NCBI RefSeq assembly: GCF_014805685.1
Contig: NC_060887.1
Coordinates: 33,081,463 to 33,145,462 of the forward strand
DNA from: Silurus meridionalis
Taxonomy: Eukaryota; Chordata; Actinopteri; Siluriformes; Siluridae
DNA length: 64,000 nucleotides
Direction of reading: 5' to 3'
Shown one piece after another: positions 11,778-25,249 of the stretch. Both the position numbers and the translations under genes were made by a program. Each line of letters opens with the position of its first letter. The stretch's first letter is position 1. The notes under the pieces are model-generated. The model made no database searches. It saw nothing but the letters and a program-made list of their open reading frames with translations, and was not told the origin of the DNA.

Positions 11778-12100
11778 TGTCAGGCGCAAAGAATGTTCTG
11801 AGACCGATAGAATTCCAAAAAGGGCTTTTCTTTAATGAAAAAAGCAAAATGGGCAAGGCAGAAAACACAGACGAAACACACTGAAGCAAGTAAGCTGGAA
11901 CACAACTATAACTGAGTAGTTTTTGGGCAGTCCGGTAGGTTCATAAGCCTAAGCTGTAGAACGGACGGTGGGAATGTGGAAAAACAGGGTCTTTATAGTG
12001 TGGTGACTGATATGGACCAGGTGTGGATGATTAGTAAGTTGGTGAGCTGCTTGGAGTGATTGGAGGGGTTGGTGTGGGTGTGGCTGCTGGATCCCTGACA
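11778..12100 (-). repeat. 5' LTR of the chromovirus
   Basis: A 323-bp LTR, TGTCA...TGACA, carrying the promoter for the minus-strand element and followed by the TSD CTCCC. One-base difference from the partner LTR. Confidence 0.96.
11991..11997 (-). promoter_or_regulatory. TATA box of the 5' LTR
   Basis: The minus strand reads TATAAAG. The G that begins GTCCGTTCT (11966) lies 31 nt downstream of the first T, the normal TATA-to-start spacing. Confidence 0.7.
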
Positions 12101-12580
12101 CTCCCACACAATAGCACTGCTATGCTTCTGCGTCTATCTGCCCAAACAAGATATTAAAACACTGATGAAAACAACCAGCACCTCTCAGCTCACAATTCAC
12201 TACGCTTCCTCCAATCCGCAACCACTGCTTGAATGGTTTCACCATTTTTTTGTGTGCAATGAAGACATTCTTCAAGACCTAGGACTTAAGTTCTTCTTCT
12301 AGACTTCTGGCACCTAGGTGTTAGAACCTTCACTTGATATCTGAACAGTTGAGTGTCTCACCATATACAGACAATGTCAGAAAATCTACATGTACTAGCA
12401 ATTCTTGAATTCGCATTTACGTTAAAAACTACGTTAAAAAAAAAATGTTTTATCTCATTTTAAAATTATAAGTGGTGGTGAGTCAGTTTAATATTTTATA
12501 GGGTGGTCTTCAACAACATAACTTTGAAATTATGAAATCTTCTACAACAGGAAATCCTCACCATATACTGTAGTCTTTTG
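12101..12580. other. Non-coding flank
   Basis: No gene or repeat recognised between the chromovirus and the small open frame that follows. Confidence 0.5.
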
Positions 12581-12584
12581 TAGG

Positions 12585-12770
12585 AAGAGCAAGCACATGT
12601 TGGAATCGCTCCAGAAGTTTCGAGTTGACAGAAATACAATTGTCCAGACTGCAGCAACTGCAGAGTTGGCAATTGCTGCTCCAGAAAAATACACAGCACT
12701 TCTTCAGCAGCAGAAGGTCGGGAAAGCTAGCAAACATAGCAAAGAGGAAGCTGCTGAGCAGACAAAATGA
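12585..12770 (+). CDS. Small open frame, possible terminal exon, unknown function
   Basis: From an ATG at 12597 an open frame of 57 codons ends at TGA 12768-12770. The product is rich in Lys, Glu, Ala and Gln: it begins MLESLQKFRVDRNTIVQ, has an alanine-rich middle (AELAIAAPEKYTALL) and a basic tail. It reads like a helical domain. A pyrimidine-rich stretch ending TTTTGTAG at 12583 could be a 3' splice acceptor, which would make this the last exon of a spliced gene or the end of a processed copy. I do not recognise the family. Chance cannot be excluded, but the composition is unlike the surrounding AT-rich shadows. Confidence 0.3.
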   Translation, partial: KSKHMLESLQKFRVDRNTIVQTAATAELAIAAPEKYTALLQQQKVGKASKHSKEEAAEQTK

Positions 12771-13079
12771 TAGCAAACAACATAAGGCAGATGAGGCAGA
12801 AATGTAAGCTCCTTCTTATAAGGAAGGATTAACACTCCACCTTTACCGCACCAAATCCATGTTGTGACATTTGGAAGAAGAGAACCTCCAGTTATTTTAT
12901 TCTTCTAAAAATCAGGTATGGTAGTGTTTTTAATGGATTTTAGCAGAAAAACAGAGAAGCATAAAGCACTGATTATTATGTCATGAGACGATTGACAATA
13001 TTTCCCATCAGCCATTGTACGTCACTAAATCATGTCACGTGTCTGTTTTCACACCTGTGGCACACTGCCAGAAAATTAT

Positions 13080-13965
13080 TACTAGTGTTGGTTTGAACAG
13101 CTGAAAGAGCGCGGTTATGGGTCGATGCCCCGGGTTGAGCAAATGCTGGAAAGCTATTTCTCCCCTGGGGTGGCATCGTCCCTCAAGACCCTGACATTGC
13201 CCACCAATTTCCTCCATACTATCAAGGTAACACGGTGAGCACTACGTGCCTTAGATGTTTGGAGAAATCCCTGGTTGGGAGTTCCCAGTCATCGCATAAA
13301 GCTTATGATGAAAGCGCCCCTCACGGGGTGGAGAGCAGTCATGAGTGGCCACTTTGCCCAAGGTCTATGCTGTGGCACATCAATTGCCTAGAGATGCTGG
13401 CCGTGCTTTTAGCATTAAAGCATTTTCTATCAGACCTCGCCGGTCACCATGTGTTGATCCGTTCAGACAAACCCATGGTGGTCTCGTACATCAATGTACG
13501 TCTGTGCTCACACCTCCTTTACAGGCTGGCATGCTAAATTATCCTGTGCGCCCAAGCTGCATTTCTTGAGAGCAGCGTATATCCCGGGCCGCCTAAACAA
13601 ACCAGCAGATGCTCTGTTGAGACCCGGGGAATGGTGGCGCCACCCTCAGGTGGTGTAGCATATTTGGTAGAGATTCGGCAGCGCTCAAGTAGACCTGATT
13701 GCGAATCAAGAGACGTCACACTGTCCCATTTGGTTCTGCCTTAGCTCTCCAGCCCCTCTTGTGCACTGTACAGCTTCCCCCCTGTCGTGCTGCTTCCGGG
13801 AGTTCTTGAGAGGGATGAAGTCTATCTCCTCCTTGTGTCTGCATTGGCCGGGTAGACCATGGTTCATGGACCTGGTAGCCCATCTCGAGCACCCTACCTG
13901 GGAGATTCCTCTCAGGAACAGTTTACCAAATGGTTGGCTACACGTCTGCCATTTTGGTGTATAAT
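13080..13965 (+). mobile_element. DIRS-like retrotransposon remnant (gag joined to RNase H)
   Basis: The left part (about 13105-13215) encodes a decayed segment with YGSMPRVEQMLESYFSPG, resembling the N-terminal region of fish DIRS-like elements. It passes into the end of the RT region, then RNase H with the block WHINCLEMLAVLLALKHFL (13370-13426) and VLIRSDKPMVVSYIN. The segment to about 13965 resembles the post-RNase H region (RPWFMDLVAHLEHPTWEIP). The catalytic RT is missing, and frames change several times, so the copy is internally deleted. DIRS elements integrate with a tyrosine recombinase; none is seen here. Confidence 0.75.
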
Positions 13966-13969
13966 TTTT

Positions 13970-14540
13970 CGCGTGGCTTTTTCAACCTGTCATATCATTT
14001 CCTGGTTATAACACACCACAAACTTAACTACGCACTACACACAACTAAACGTTTTCTCTGTAACTTCAGTGAAAAAGTTCAGTTACTACTTCAACTTTTA
14101 CCAGACAATTATAAAATATGACATTTCTATACTTTTACTTGAGTTAAGGATGTGTGTACTTTTGCCATCTCTGGTCATAGCATATACAATAGGTAACATT
14201 TTTATGTGTTCATCAGAGACCATTACAATTCTGAAATTCAAAATAGTTCCCTTTAAAAAAAATGTTGTTCTATGCTTTCATTTGGAATGGTAAACAAATA
14301 CTTTTAAATAGTATAAATCAAGCTTAAGCTTTTCTTGCTGATAATTGTATTTAAATATTGCATATCTATCTGGAAGAGTTACTTATTAGGGACATTTTAA
14401 TTACACTGACTAACTTATTTACATACAAAGCTTAATAGGACTTTATATCAGTATGAGGTTGAATTCCTTAATCTGATTGGTCAGAAAAGCATCTTTGACT
14501 GTCGTTACTGCATAGTAATTACATGTATATTTTATTCTGT
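13970..14540. other. AT-rich non-coding stretch
   Basis: No gene seen. The word CACTACACACAACTAAACG and the stretch at about 14080-14130 vaguely resemble the hAT MITE interior (tracts of TACTTTTACTTGAG), but no termini are present. Confidence 0.35.
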
Positions 14541-14544
14541 TGTG

Positions 14545-14792
14545 ATGAAATGGTTTGTACATGTGCAGAGGAGGGACATGGGGTAAATAAGTAGAAGAAT
14601 GCTGAGGATAGAGCAATCAGGCAGGAGGAAAAGAGAAAGGCCAAGGAGGAGGTTTATTGATATGGTGGGGGAAGACATGCAGGTAGTTGGTTTGAAAGAG
14701 GCAGATGCAGAGGACAGAGTGGTATGGAGATGGATAATCCACAGTGGTGACCCCTAATGGGAGCAGCCGATATGAGAAGAAGAAGATTATAT
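14545..14792 (+). mobile_element. 5'-truncated RTE LINE, 3' end only
   Basis: About 250 bp matching the last codons and 3' terminus of the RTE copies at 1085 and 44164: the WFGHVQRRDM-equivalent sequence at about 14550-14580, then GTGACCCCTAATGGGAGCAG (14749-14768) and an AGAAGAAGAAG tail. Several stops. Severe 5' truncation is normal for LINE insertion. No clear TSD. Confidence 0.85.
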
Positions 14793-14794
14793 TA

Positions 14795-15305
14795 CATTAT
14801 ATATTTTGTTATAAGCAATAACAGGAGTTTAGCTTAAGGACTTTCTATATTATGTCAAGTCAGGTGGACTCTTTTTTTTTGTTTCTTGCCATTTTGTTTC
14901 TTGTCATTAGAGACCATGGTGCAACACATAGCAAAATAGCAGAGCAGAACACAAGGCTACATGAAGTGCAAATATTCAAGAGTGCAAGATTAGTGCAGGA
15001 CAAGAAATACACAGAACAATGAACACACAGGACTGAAGATAAACAAGGACAACAGAACAGTGTTAAGAAAGCTATTGCAACAATGGACTCTAAACTAGTT
15101 TGTAGTGTAGCAGTGATAAATGTAGCAGCACTATTTACACTGAAAGTCTCTTGAAAAACATTAAGTAAAAAAAAATTTTTAATATTGCAATGCATGGATT
15201 CAAAACTTTAGAGCTTGCTGTTATAGGAAAATAATCAACTATGGGGTATTAACAGTAGTTCTCCTCATCAGCCTATTGTTGATTATTTTTAAATTTTTGC
15301 ATTTT
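14795..15305. other. Non-coding stretch
   Basis: No gene recognised. The reading frame on the minus strand at 14860-15195 lacks any known motif. Confidence 0.4.
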
Positions 15306-15309
15306 ACAG

Positions 15310-16257
15310 TTCAATTTAATACATTTATTCATTTGTAGAGCGCTTTTAACAATGAACATAGTCTCAAAGCAGCTTCACACAGATAATGCGATAACAAAAA
15401 ATGAATAAGAATGTTCTTTATGTGTAAGTTTGTCCCTGATGAGCAAGCCGGTGGCATACAGCTGTGTATCATCAGCATAGCAATGGAAGCGAATACCATG
15501 TTTATGTATAATTTTACCTAGAGGCTGCATATATAAAGAGAAAAGCAGTGGGCCTAAGACAGATCCTTTGAGAACACCAAAAGTTACCACAGAAAGTGTG
15601 GAAAACTAACCATTTACATCAACAAACTGATAGTGATCAGTCAAATAAAGACCTAAGCCAGGAGACAGCTGTTCTCTTTATTCCAACAACATTCTCCAGT
15701 CTAGCAAGGAGGATAGTATGATCAATGGTGTCAAAAGCTGCACTAAGGTCAAGTGAAACAAGTAAGGAGAGAAAACCCTGATCAGAGGCTAATAACAGGT
15801 AATTTAAGACCTTAAATAACGCCATCTCTGTGCTATGATGAGGCCTAAATCCTGACTGATACATTTAAAAAATGTTATTCCTAAGTAGATGTGAGCATAA
15901 CTGCTGTGCTACAACCTTTTTTAAAATCTTAGAGAGAAAGGGATGTTTGATATTGGCCTATAGTTGGACAGCTGACAAAGGTCAAGGTCAGGTTTCTTAA
16001 TTAGGGGGTGGATAACTCCCAGTTTGAAGGATTTAGGTACATAACCAGTGCTGATGGAAGAATTTATTATTTTTAGAACAGGTTCAATTACTTCTGGTAA
16101 ATGTAAATGTTCTGGAATTATCTGTTTGAAGAAACTTGTAGGCAAGGGATCTAGAATACAAGTTGATGATTTTGATGAGGAAATAAATTGAATTAAGTCA
16201 TTCTCTTGAATAGGAGTAAAACTGTATTTGTCAGCCCGCTTGAGCACTTCAGGTATT
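15310..16257 (-). pseudogene. L2-clade LINE reverse transcriptase, internally deleted
   Basis: On the minus strand an L2-type RT can be followed in three pieces: an N-terminal segment with KSSTCILDPLPTSFFKQ (about 16190-16140) and LSNYRPISNIPF (about 15970); then [18 protein letters not shown] and LDLSAAFDTIDHTILL (about 15860-15700); then [18 protein letters not shown] and the catalytic YADDTQLY (about 15580-15450). After YADD the sequence jumps to the L2 3' untranslated motif (CTTTTAACAATGAACATAG, 15342-15360), so the C-terminal RT is deleted. The 5' side is cut by the LTR-like unit beginning near 16258. Confidence 0.88.
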
Positions 16258-16328
16258 ACCGCCTCAACCACAGAGGAAACGCCCACTCCCAACCAGCTGC
16301 ACGGATTTGGTGTATGATTTTCTGGCAC

Positions 16329-16336
16329 TTATAAGG
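16329..16336 (+). promoter_or_regulatory. TATA-like box in LTR-like unit
   Basis: TTATAAGG about 70 bp from the left edge of the unit. Suggestive of an LTR promoter only because of its context. Confidence 0.4.
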
Positions 16337-16450
16337 ATGCCTGAATCCTCCAGTCAGTGCCAGATTGTCTTTAGGCTTGCCCTGAGCACTCTCCAGCGTA
16401 TTCTGTTTTGTTTGTTTGTTCTTTTGTTTGTTTCGTTGTCTCTGACCTGA

Positions 16451-18801
<2,351 letters not shown>

Positions 18802-21283
18802 CTCTCTGAATCGGCTCTCTGAATCGGCTCTCTGAATCGGCTCTCTGAATCGGCTCTCTGAATCGGCTCTCTGAATCGGCTCTCTGAATCGGCTCTCTGA
18901 ATCGGCTCTCTGAATCGGCTCTCTGAATCGGCTCTCTGAATCGGCTCTCTGAATCGGCTCTCTGAATCGGCTCTCTGAATCGGCTCTCTGAATCGGCTCT
19001 CTGAATCGGCTCTCTGAATCGGCTCTCTGAATCGGCTCTCTGAATCGGCTCTCTGAATCGGCTCTCTGAATCGGCTCTCTGAATCGGCTCTCTGAATCGG
19101 CTCTCTGAATCGGCTCTCTGAATCGGCTCTCTGAATCGGCTCTCTGAATCGGCTCTCTGAATCGGCTCTCTGAATCGGCTCTCTGAATCGGCTCTCTGAA
19201 TCGGCTCTCTGAATCGGCTCTCTGAATCGGCTCTCTGAATCGGCTCTCTGAATCGGCTCTCTGAATCGGCTCTCTGAATCGGCTCTCTGAATCGGCTCTC
19301 TGAATCGGCTCTCTGAATCGGCTCTCTGAATCGGCTCTCTGAATCGGCTCTCTGAATCGGCTCTCTGAATCGGCTCTCTGAATCGGCTCTCTGAATCGGC
19401 TCTCTGAATCGGCTCTCTGAATCGGCTCTCTGAATCGGCTCTCTGAATCGGCTCTCTGAATCGGCTCTCTGAATCGGCTCTCTGAATCGGCTCTCTGAAT
19501 CGGCTCTCTGAATCGGCTCTCTGAATCGGCTCTCTGAATCGGCTCTCTGAATCGGCTCTCTGAATCGGCTCTCTGAATCGGCTCTCTGAATCGGCTCTCT
19601 GAATCGGCTCTCTGAATCGGCTCTCTGAATCGGCTCTCTGAATCGGCTCTCTGAATCGGCTCTCTGAATCGGCTCTCTGAATCGGCTCTCTGAATCGGCT
19701 CTCTGAATCGGCTCTCTGAATCGGCTCTCTGAATCGGCTCTCTGAATCGGCTCTCTGAATCGGCTCTCTGAATCGGCTCTCTGAATCGGCTCTCTGAATC
19801 GGCTCTCTGAATCGGCTCTCTGAATCGGCTCTCTGAATCGGCTCTCTGAATCGGCTCTCTGAATCGGCTCTCTGAATCGGCTCTCTGAATCGGCTCTCTG
19901 AATCGGCTCTCTGAATCGGCTCTCTGAATCGGCTCTCTGAATCGGCTCTCTGAATCGGCTCTCTGAATCGGCTCTCTGAATCGGCTCTCTGAATCGGCTC
20001 TCTGAATCGGCTCTCTGAATCGGCTCTCTGAATCGGCTCTCTGAATCGGCTCTCTGAATCGGCTCTCTGAATCGGCTCTCTGAATCGGCTCTCTGAATCG
20101 GCTCTCTGAATCGGCTCTCTGAATCGGCTCTCTGAATCGGCTCTCTGAATCGGCTCTCTGAATCGGCTCTCTGAATCGGCTCTCTGAATCGGCTCTCTGA
20201 ATCGGCTCTCTGAATCGGCTCTCTGAATCGGCTCTCTGAATCGGCTCTCTGAATCGGCTCTCTGAATCGGCTCTCTGAATCGGCTCTCTGAATCGGCTCT
20301 CTGAATCGGCTCTCTGAATCGGCTCTCTGAATCGGCTCTCTGAATCGGCTCTCTGAATCGGCTCTCTGAATCGGCTCTCTGAATCGGCTCTCTGAATCGG
20401 CTCTCTGAATCGGCTCTCTGAATCGGCTCTCTGAATCGGCTCTCTGAATCGGCTCTCTGAATCGGCTCTCTGAATCGGCTCTCTGAATCGGCTCTCTGAA
20501 TCGGCTCTCTGAATCGGCTCTCTGAATCGGCTCTCTGAATCGGCTCTCTGAATCGGCTCTCTGAATCGGCTCTCTGAATCGGCTCTCTGAATCGGCTCTC
20601 TGAATCGGCTCTCTGAATCGGCTCTCTGAATCGGCTCTCTGAATCGGCTCTCTGAATCGGCTCTCTGAATCGGCTCTCTGAATCGGCTCTCTGAATCGGC
20701 TCTCTGAATCGGCTCTCTGAATCGGCTCTCTGAATCGGCTCTCTGAATCGGCTCTCTGAATCGGCTCTCTGAATCGGCTCTCTGAATCGGCTCTCTGAAT
20801 CGGCTCTCTGAATCGGCTCTCTGAATCGGCTCTCTGAATCGGCTCTCTGAATCGGCTCTCTGAATCGGCTCTCTGAATCGGCTCTCTGAATCGGCTCTCT
20901 GAATCGGCTCTCTGAATCGGCTCTCTGAATCGGCTCTCTGAATCGGCTCTCTGAATCGGCTCTCTGAATCGGCTCTCTGAATCGGCTCTCTGAATCGGCT
21001 CTCTGAATCGGCTCTCTGAATCGGCTCTCTGAATCGGCTCTCTGAATCGGCTCTCTGAATCGGCTCTCTGAATCGGCTCTCTGAATCGGCTCTCTGAATC
21101 GGCTCTCTGAATCGGCTCTCTGAATCGGCTCTCTGAATCGGCTCTCTGAATCGGCTCTCTGAATCGGCTCTCTGAATCGGCTCTCTGAATCGGCTCTCTG
21201 AATCGGCTCTCTGAATCGGCTCTCTGAATCGGCTCTCTGAATCGGCTCTCTGAATCGGCTCTCTGAATCGGCTCTCTGAATCG
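18802..21283. repeat. Perfect 13-bp minisatellite, about 190 copies
   Basis: Unit GGCTCTCTGAATC. From 18841 to about 21280 the phase advances exactly as expected over every 780 bases (60 units), with no substitution or indel that I can see. Degenerate copies (GGCTCCCGGAATC, GACTCCTGAATC) occur only at the right edge, 21281-21335. On the plus strand TGA recurs in every frame each 39 bases; the minus strand has no stop in any frame. Confidence 0.97.
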
Positions 21284-21403
21284 GCTCCCGGAATCGACTC
21301 CTGAATCGACTCCTGAATCGGCTTCCCGATTCAGCTCTGCACAGCCTTTCTCCCCTGCTCCTTTTGCATCTGCCTTGGATCCTATAACCCTAACTTTCTG
21401 ACA

Positions 21404-23465
21404 GTATTTAATTGTCTGTTATAATAACATTGCTATCTACAGGGTTATTTATAAAATAGTTTGGATTTATAATAATTGTGTGGATATTTTGCCTGATGTT
21501 TTCAACTTTATTATTAAAATGTTCATGAAATCATTACTACCCATTGATGGTGTGCATGTTAGTGCAGTGCTTTTTATTTCCTGTTAAATTAGTGCTACTG
21601 TACTGAATAAAAATCTAGGATTATGCTTGTTAACAGCATGCTCCCAAGTGTTCTACCCCTTAGTTATTCGACTGACTAACAATTATTCGGCAGTAATGCA
21701 TTTGTGAAGTGCTATTCAATTTCCATGGACCATATAGACTGTTTTTATTGGTAATGCTAAATTGGCACAGGAATGTACTGTATAATGTGAGTGTTACTCT
21801 AATCTCCTGGGTGTAATGCTTAATTATGCTTAACGGACTCTAACACATTTGTAAAGTTTTTTTAAGGGAGCCTCAAGAATAGCATTCCTGATTGTACAGC
21901 AGAGATCACACAGTGCTAATGAAACACCCTTCAACACACAAGTGCTATTTGACCAACCTGTAGTTCTTTTGGTCGATCAAGTCAGGCAATATTTTTCGTA
22001 TTTTACAGCGATTCCAGTGCGGCATTTATTTTAGAATCCCCAATCTGTATAATATAAATAACATTTAATGAAAATAGAGCTACAAAAGCCCTTCAGTCCC
22101 TGGGAATCCTGGCAGTGTGTGAACATGTGGAGTGTAAATAAGACGGAATGAAAAGAAAGGTGACAAAGGCTAAAATTTATTTCATTTCACCAGTTTAAAA
22201 ATGATCATGTACTTAGTGTCTTTTTGACCTATATTGGCATATAATTGTTCATGCTGATCCAAATTTATACTCTTTTATCATGAGAAAAATAATTTTAAAT
22301 AGATTTTTTATCTTTAATACCCATAATACTTATTTTTATAAATATTAACAGCAAGGTCAATTGATATTTGTGCAGTTTAGTCATTTACAGTAGTAGATTA
22401 AGAATAGTAAAGACATTAATAAGTATGCTATTTATACTATGCTAAGCTAATTATGCTAAGCTTATTGTTTTGTATGAGCTTATGAAATTCAAACTATTTT
22501 GTATCTATCCTGCTGCTTCACATTTTCTTTCAAGGTCCATTCCAAAGTTCATAAAAAAGACATAAAAGAATCCAACAATTCTGTTTAGTGAAGAGGGTTT
22601 GACTTTACAAACTTACAAAAAACCCCAGATGGAGCTCATCCATCATGTAATGCTATTTAGCCTTGATTTTAATATCAGTATTTGAAGAAAAAAGAAGAAA
22701 AAGTGAGGCATGACTATGGGCCCTTTTCCAAAATGTGTTTACTGGCTCATTTCTGTTTTCAGAAAATCTCTTAATGAATGCAAATGTAAGAAATGTCATT
22801 ATGTTGTCTATAGCATTCAGATTAAACAGTAACATTCAGAAGTAAAGTTTTTGTAAAGCATTATTTCATCTCCATAGATCATATAGTAATGTTAAATTGG
22901 CACAAGAATGTGCTATATAATGCGCGTGTTAATTTCATTTCCCAGAAGTAGTGCTTAATTGCACTTAAACACTAACTGTGTCTTTAAATGAATGGCTATA
23001 AAGAATGCATATGAAAGCAATGATGATATGTTGCCTATAGCATAAATATCAAGTAATGTCACACTTATCCTTTACACACTTCTTTAGTCTACTGATAACT
23101 GTTACAGATCAGTTATTATAACACATTTAGCTTCGCCATACTGCTTCCCTCGGTCTGTTTTTCCATCTTTTTTTTCGTACCTCTCCTTTTTTAGATTCTA
23201 ATCCCGTTTGTTTTCTTTGTTTCTTTATTCTGTTTGTATATTCCTGTTTAGAAGAGGCTGAGCTGAGACTCTCAGAAAGATAACTATAAATGTAAGGAAT
23301 ATTTTGGTACATTTTTATTGTATTGTATTGTATTGTATTTTTTTTTATAAATAAATAATGTTCTTTAAAAAATATATATCCCCTTTCTGGACATTAAAAC
23401 ATTTCTATAGCAGATTAACCAAAATCTGTTATAATAATTATTTAGTTTTAGTTTGTGTAACCCAT
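21404..23465. other. AT-rich non-coding stretch with a diverged duplication
   Basis: No gene recognised. A segment at about 21686-21830 (CCATGGACCATATAG, then TAAATTGGCACAGGAATGT and TGCTTAATT) reappears diverged at about 22848-22975 (CCATAGATCATATAG, then TAAATTGGCACAAGAATGT and TGCTTAATT). A (TATTG)n run lies at about 23317-23340. Confidence 0.6.
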
Positions 23466-23469
23466 AAAG

Positions 23470-23933
23470 CAGTGGTCCCCAACCCTCGGACCACTTACAT
23501 TACATTATACTACATTAAACGGAAATAACTTACATAATTTCTGTTTTATTTATTATCTGATTCTAAATTTTATTTTGGAAAATTACCGGATTCTCTCCAC
23601 CGCATCTGTCTATGACTCACTCTTGATTCATGTCATGATGCCTCGGTCACATGTCTTACCTCCATCCCCTACCTTCTTAAAGGGGCTGCTCCGGCCGCAA
23701 ACACATATCACATTACCGCTAATTTCAAATCCCCAAGCTAGCAAAATAAACAAAAAAACAACACAGTGGATTTACGTTTATTATTAGATTTAGAAAATAT
23801 CAGTTTTTATGCCTTCGTATCATATTAATTTGTTGTATTTATAAACACCCCCACAAACCACCCCACCCCCGTCCGTGAAAAAATTGTCTGACATTAAAAC
23901 GGTCTGTGGTGCAAAAAAGGTTGGGGACCACTG
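23470..23933. mobile_element. hAT MITE with 8-bp TSD
   Basis: Perfect 15-bp inverted termini CAGTGGTCCCCAACC (23470) and GGTTGGGGACCACTG (ending 23933), flanked by a perfect 8-bp duplication CCATAAAG at 23462-23469 and 23934-23941. 464 bp, no transposase. Termini and TSD length fit hAT. Confidence 0.95.
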
Positions 23934-23941
23934 CCATAAAG

Positions 23942-25245
23942 AAATAAGGGCTTTGAATACTCTAGTTTTACTCCCAACCATAGGGGGGCACTGTGGAACT
24001 GAGACGATTAAAGTCTAAGGTTACTAGCATTTTTCCCCCTTTTGCTATTTCTTCTGCTTGTGAATGCCAACCAAAAATAAAACTTCTGAAATTCTTAAAC
24101 CAGCAGAAAGCAGAAAACTATGGCAATACTGCCAAAGTAGAAACAATTGGAACTCCTGTGAGTGGAAGCACGTTTTGCTAAGTATGATCATGATCATGTG
24201 TGCTAAAATGTTTATTGGAAAATTACTTTACAAATAATAAAATCCAAATGAACTATGTGTATTATAATTACATAAGGTTGACCTACTTAGCTATATGCTT
24301 CATGTTGTTGCAATGCTAAGGGGTGGCTAAGGCCGCAGCTCGTTAGCATCGGTGCGCTAGCATGTAAGTGGAACAGAATAGTTCCGGAGAGCATGTAAAG
24401 TTTCATTCCATTTATTTTGTAGTTACTAGTTATGCAATATGACCGAATACAAAATGTTTATTATATCCAAGGTACATGGTCAATGTATTTGCTTGTGTTA
24501 AATCCTTAAATAAGTGTGAATAGTTAACGTAACATTCTTAATAGATTGGAGTGTATTCCTACATATTGGTTACATGCACTTTAAAAGAAGTCAGTGAGGT
24601 CTCATGTTAGAAAAGGAAAAGTGAACTGAATTGTTATTGTCTGTACCGTTTGCGCACATTGGTTTTTGTGAGTACTAGAAAGTTGGGATGAACCGAGATG
24701 GGGAGCCTAGCCCCGTGAGACTGGTAGATTATCTTTAGGGGAGTGGCCAGCCATTGATTTATCACCAGAGGAAACTTAATTTATGATTTTCGAGATTATT
24801 CACACACAGTAGTGTTACAACAAGTCCACTTGAGGACAAAGAATTTAAAGCTCACTTGAATACACATGTTCATGGAACTCTGGATCAACATTCCACAGTT
24901 ACTTAAGGAACAAATTGAACATTTAAGGGGGACTTTATTTTATTTATTTTAAAATTTTAAAGAGTTTTTCCTTTTATTGTTTTATCATTATTGTCAATAT
25001 AGTTTATGGTGGCATGTATTTTGCACTGTTGTTAAGGAGGCAATAAAATTGTCAGATGTTAAACTCAACTGGAGCTTCTCTTGTAAACTGTCCTAACTTA
25101 CCTCTCATCGAACCTAGGTAGATGTTAGCGTCTTCTCTCTACTGCCATGGGATCGATGCCTACGAGGCGCTACATTTAGTTTGCTAGTGTTTAGCATGAT
25201 TTTACTAAATAAACATCAAATTAGCATCAGGTAATCAGACCAATA
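23942..25245. other. Non-coding stretch, possible retroelement 3' end
   Basis: No coding potential. A conspicuous stretch at about 24310-25172 has GC-richer edges and an AATAAA at about 25041, followed by about 130 bp ending GAGGCGCTACA. It could be a solo LTR, but no matching TG start and no TSD were found. Confidence 0.3.
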
Positions 25246-25249
25246 CACT

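Larger units (their letters stand above)
7233..12100 (-). mobile_element. Complete Gypsy (chromovirus, Tf1/sushi-like) LTR retrotransposon
   Basis: A 4868-bp element on the minus strand bounded by two LTRs and a perfect 5-bp duplication CTCCC (7228-7232 and 12101-12105). In element order it has 5' LTR, self-primer site, gag with zinc knuckle, aspartic protease, RT, RNase H, integrase, chromodomain, polypurine tract and 3' LTR. This order and the C-terminal chromodomain place it in the chromovirus branch of Gypsy/Metaviridae. The LTRs differ by a single base, implying recent insertion, yet the ORFs contain several frameshifts. As read, the copy is not autonomous. Confidence 0.96.

Noticed and set aside
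24310..25172. Solo LTR with AATAAA and a GGCGCTACA end
   Set aside because: No matching TG start, no short duplication and no partner copy in the window; left as unannotated.
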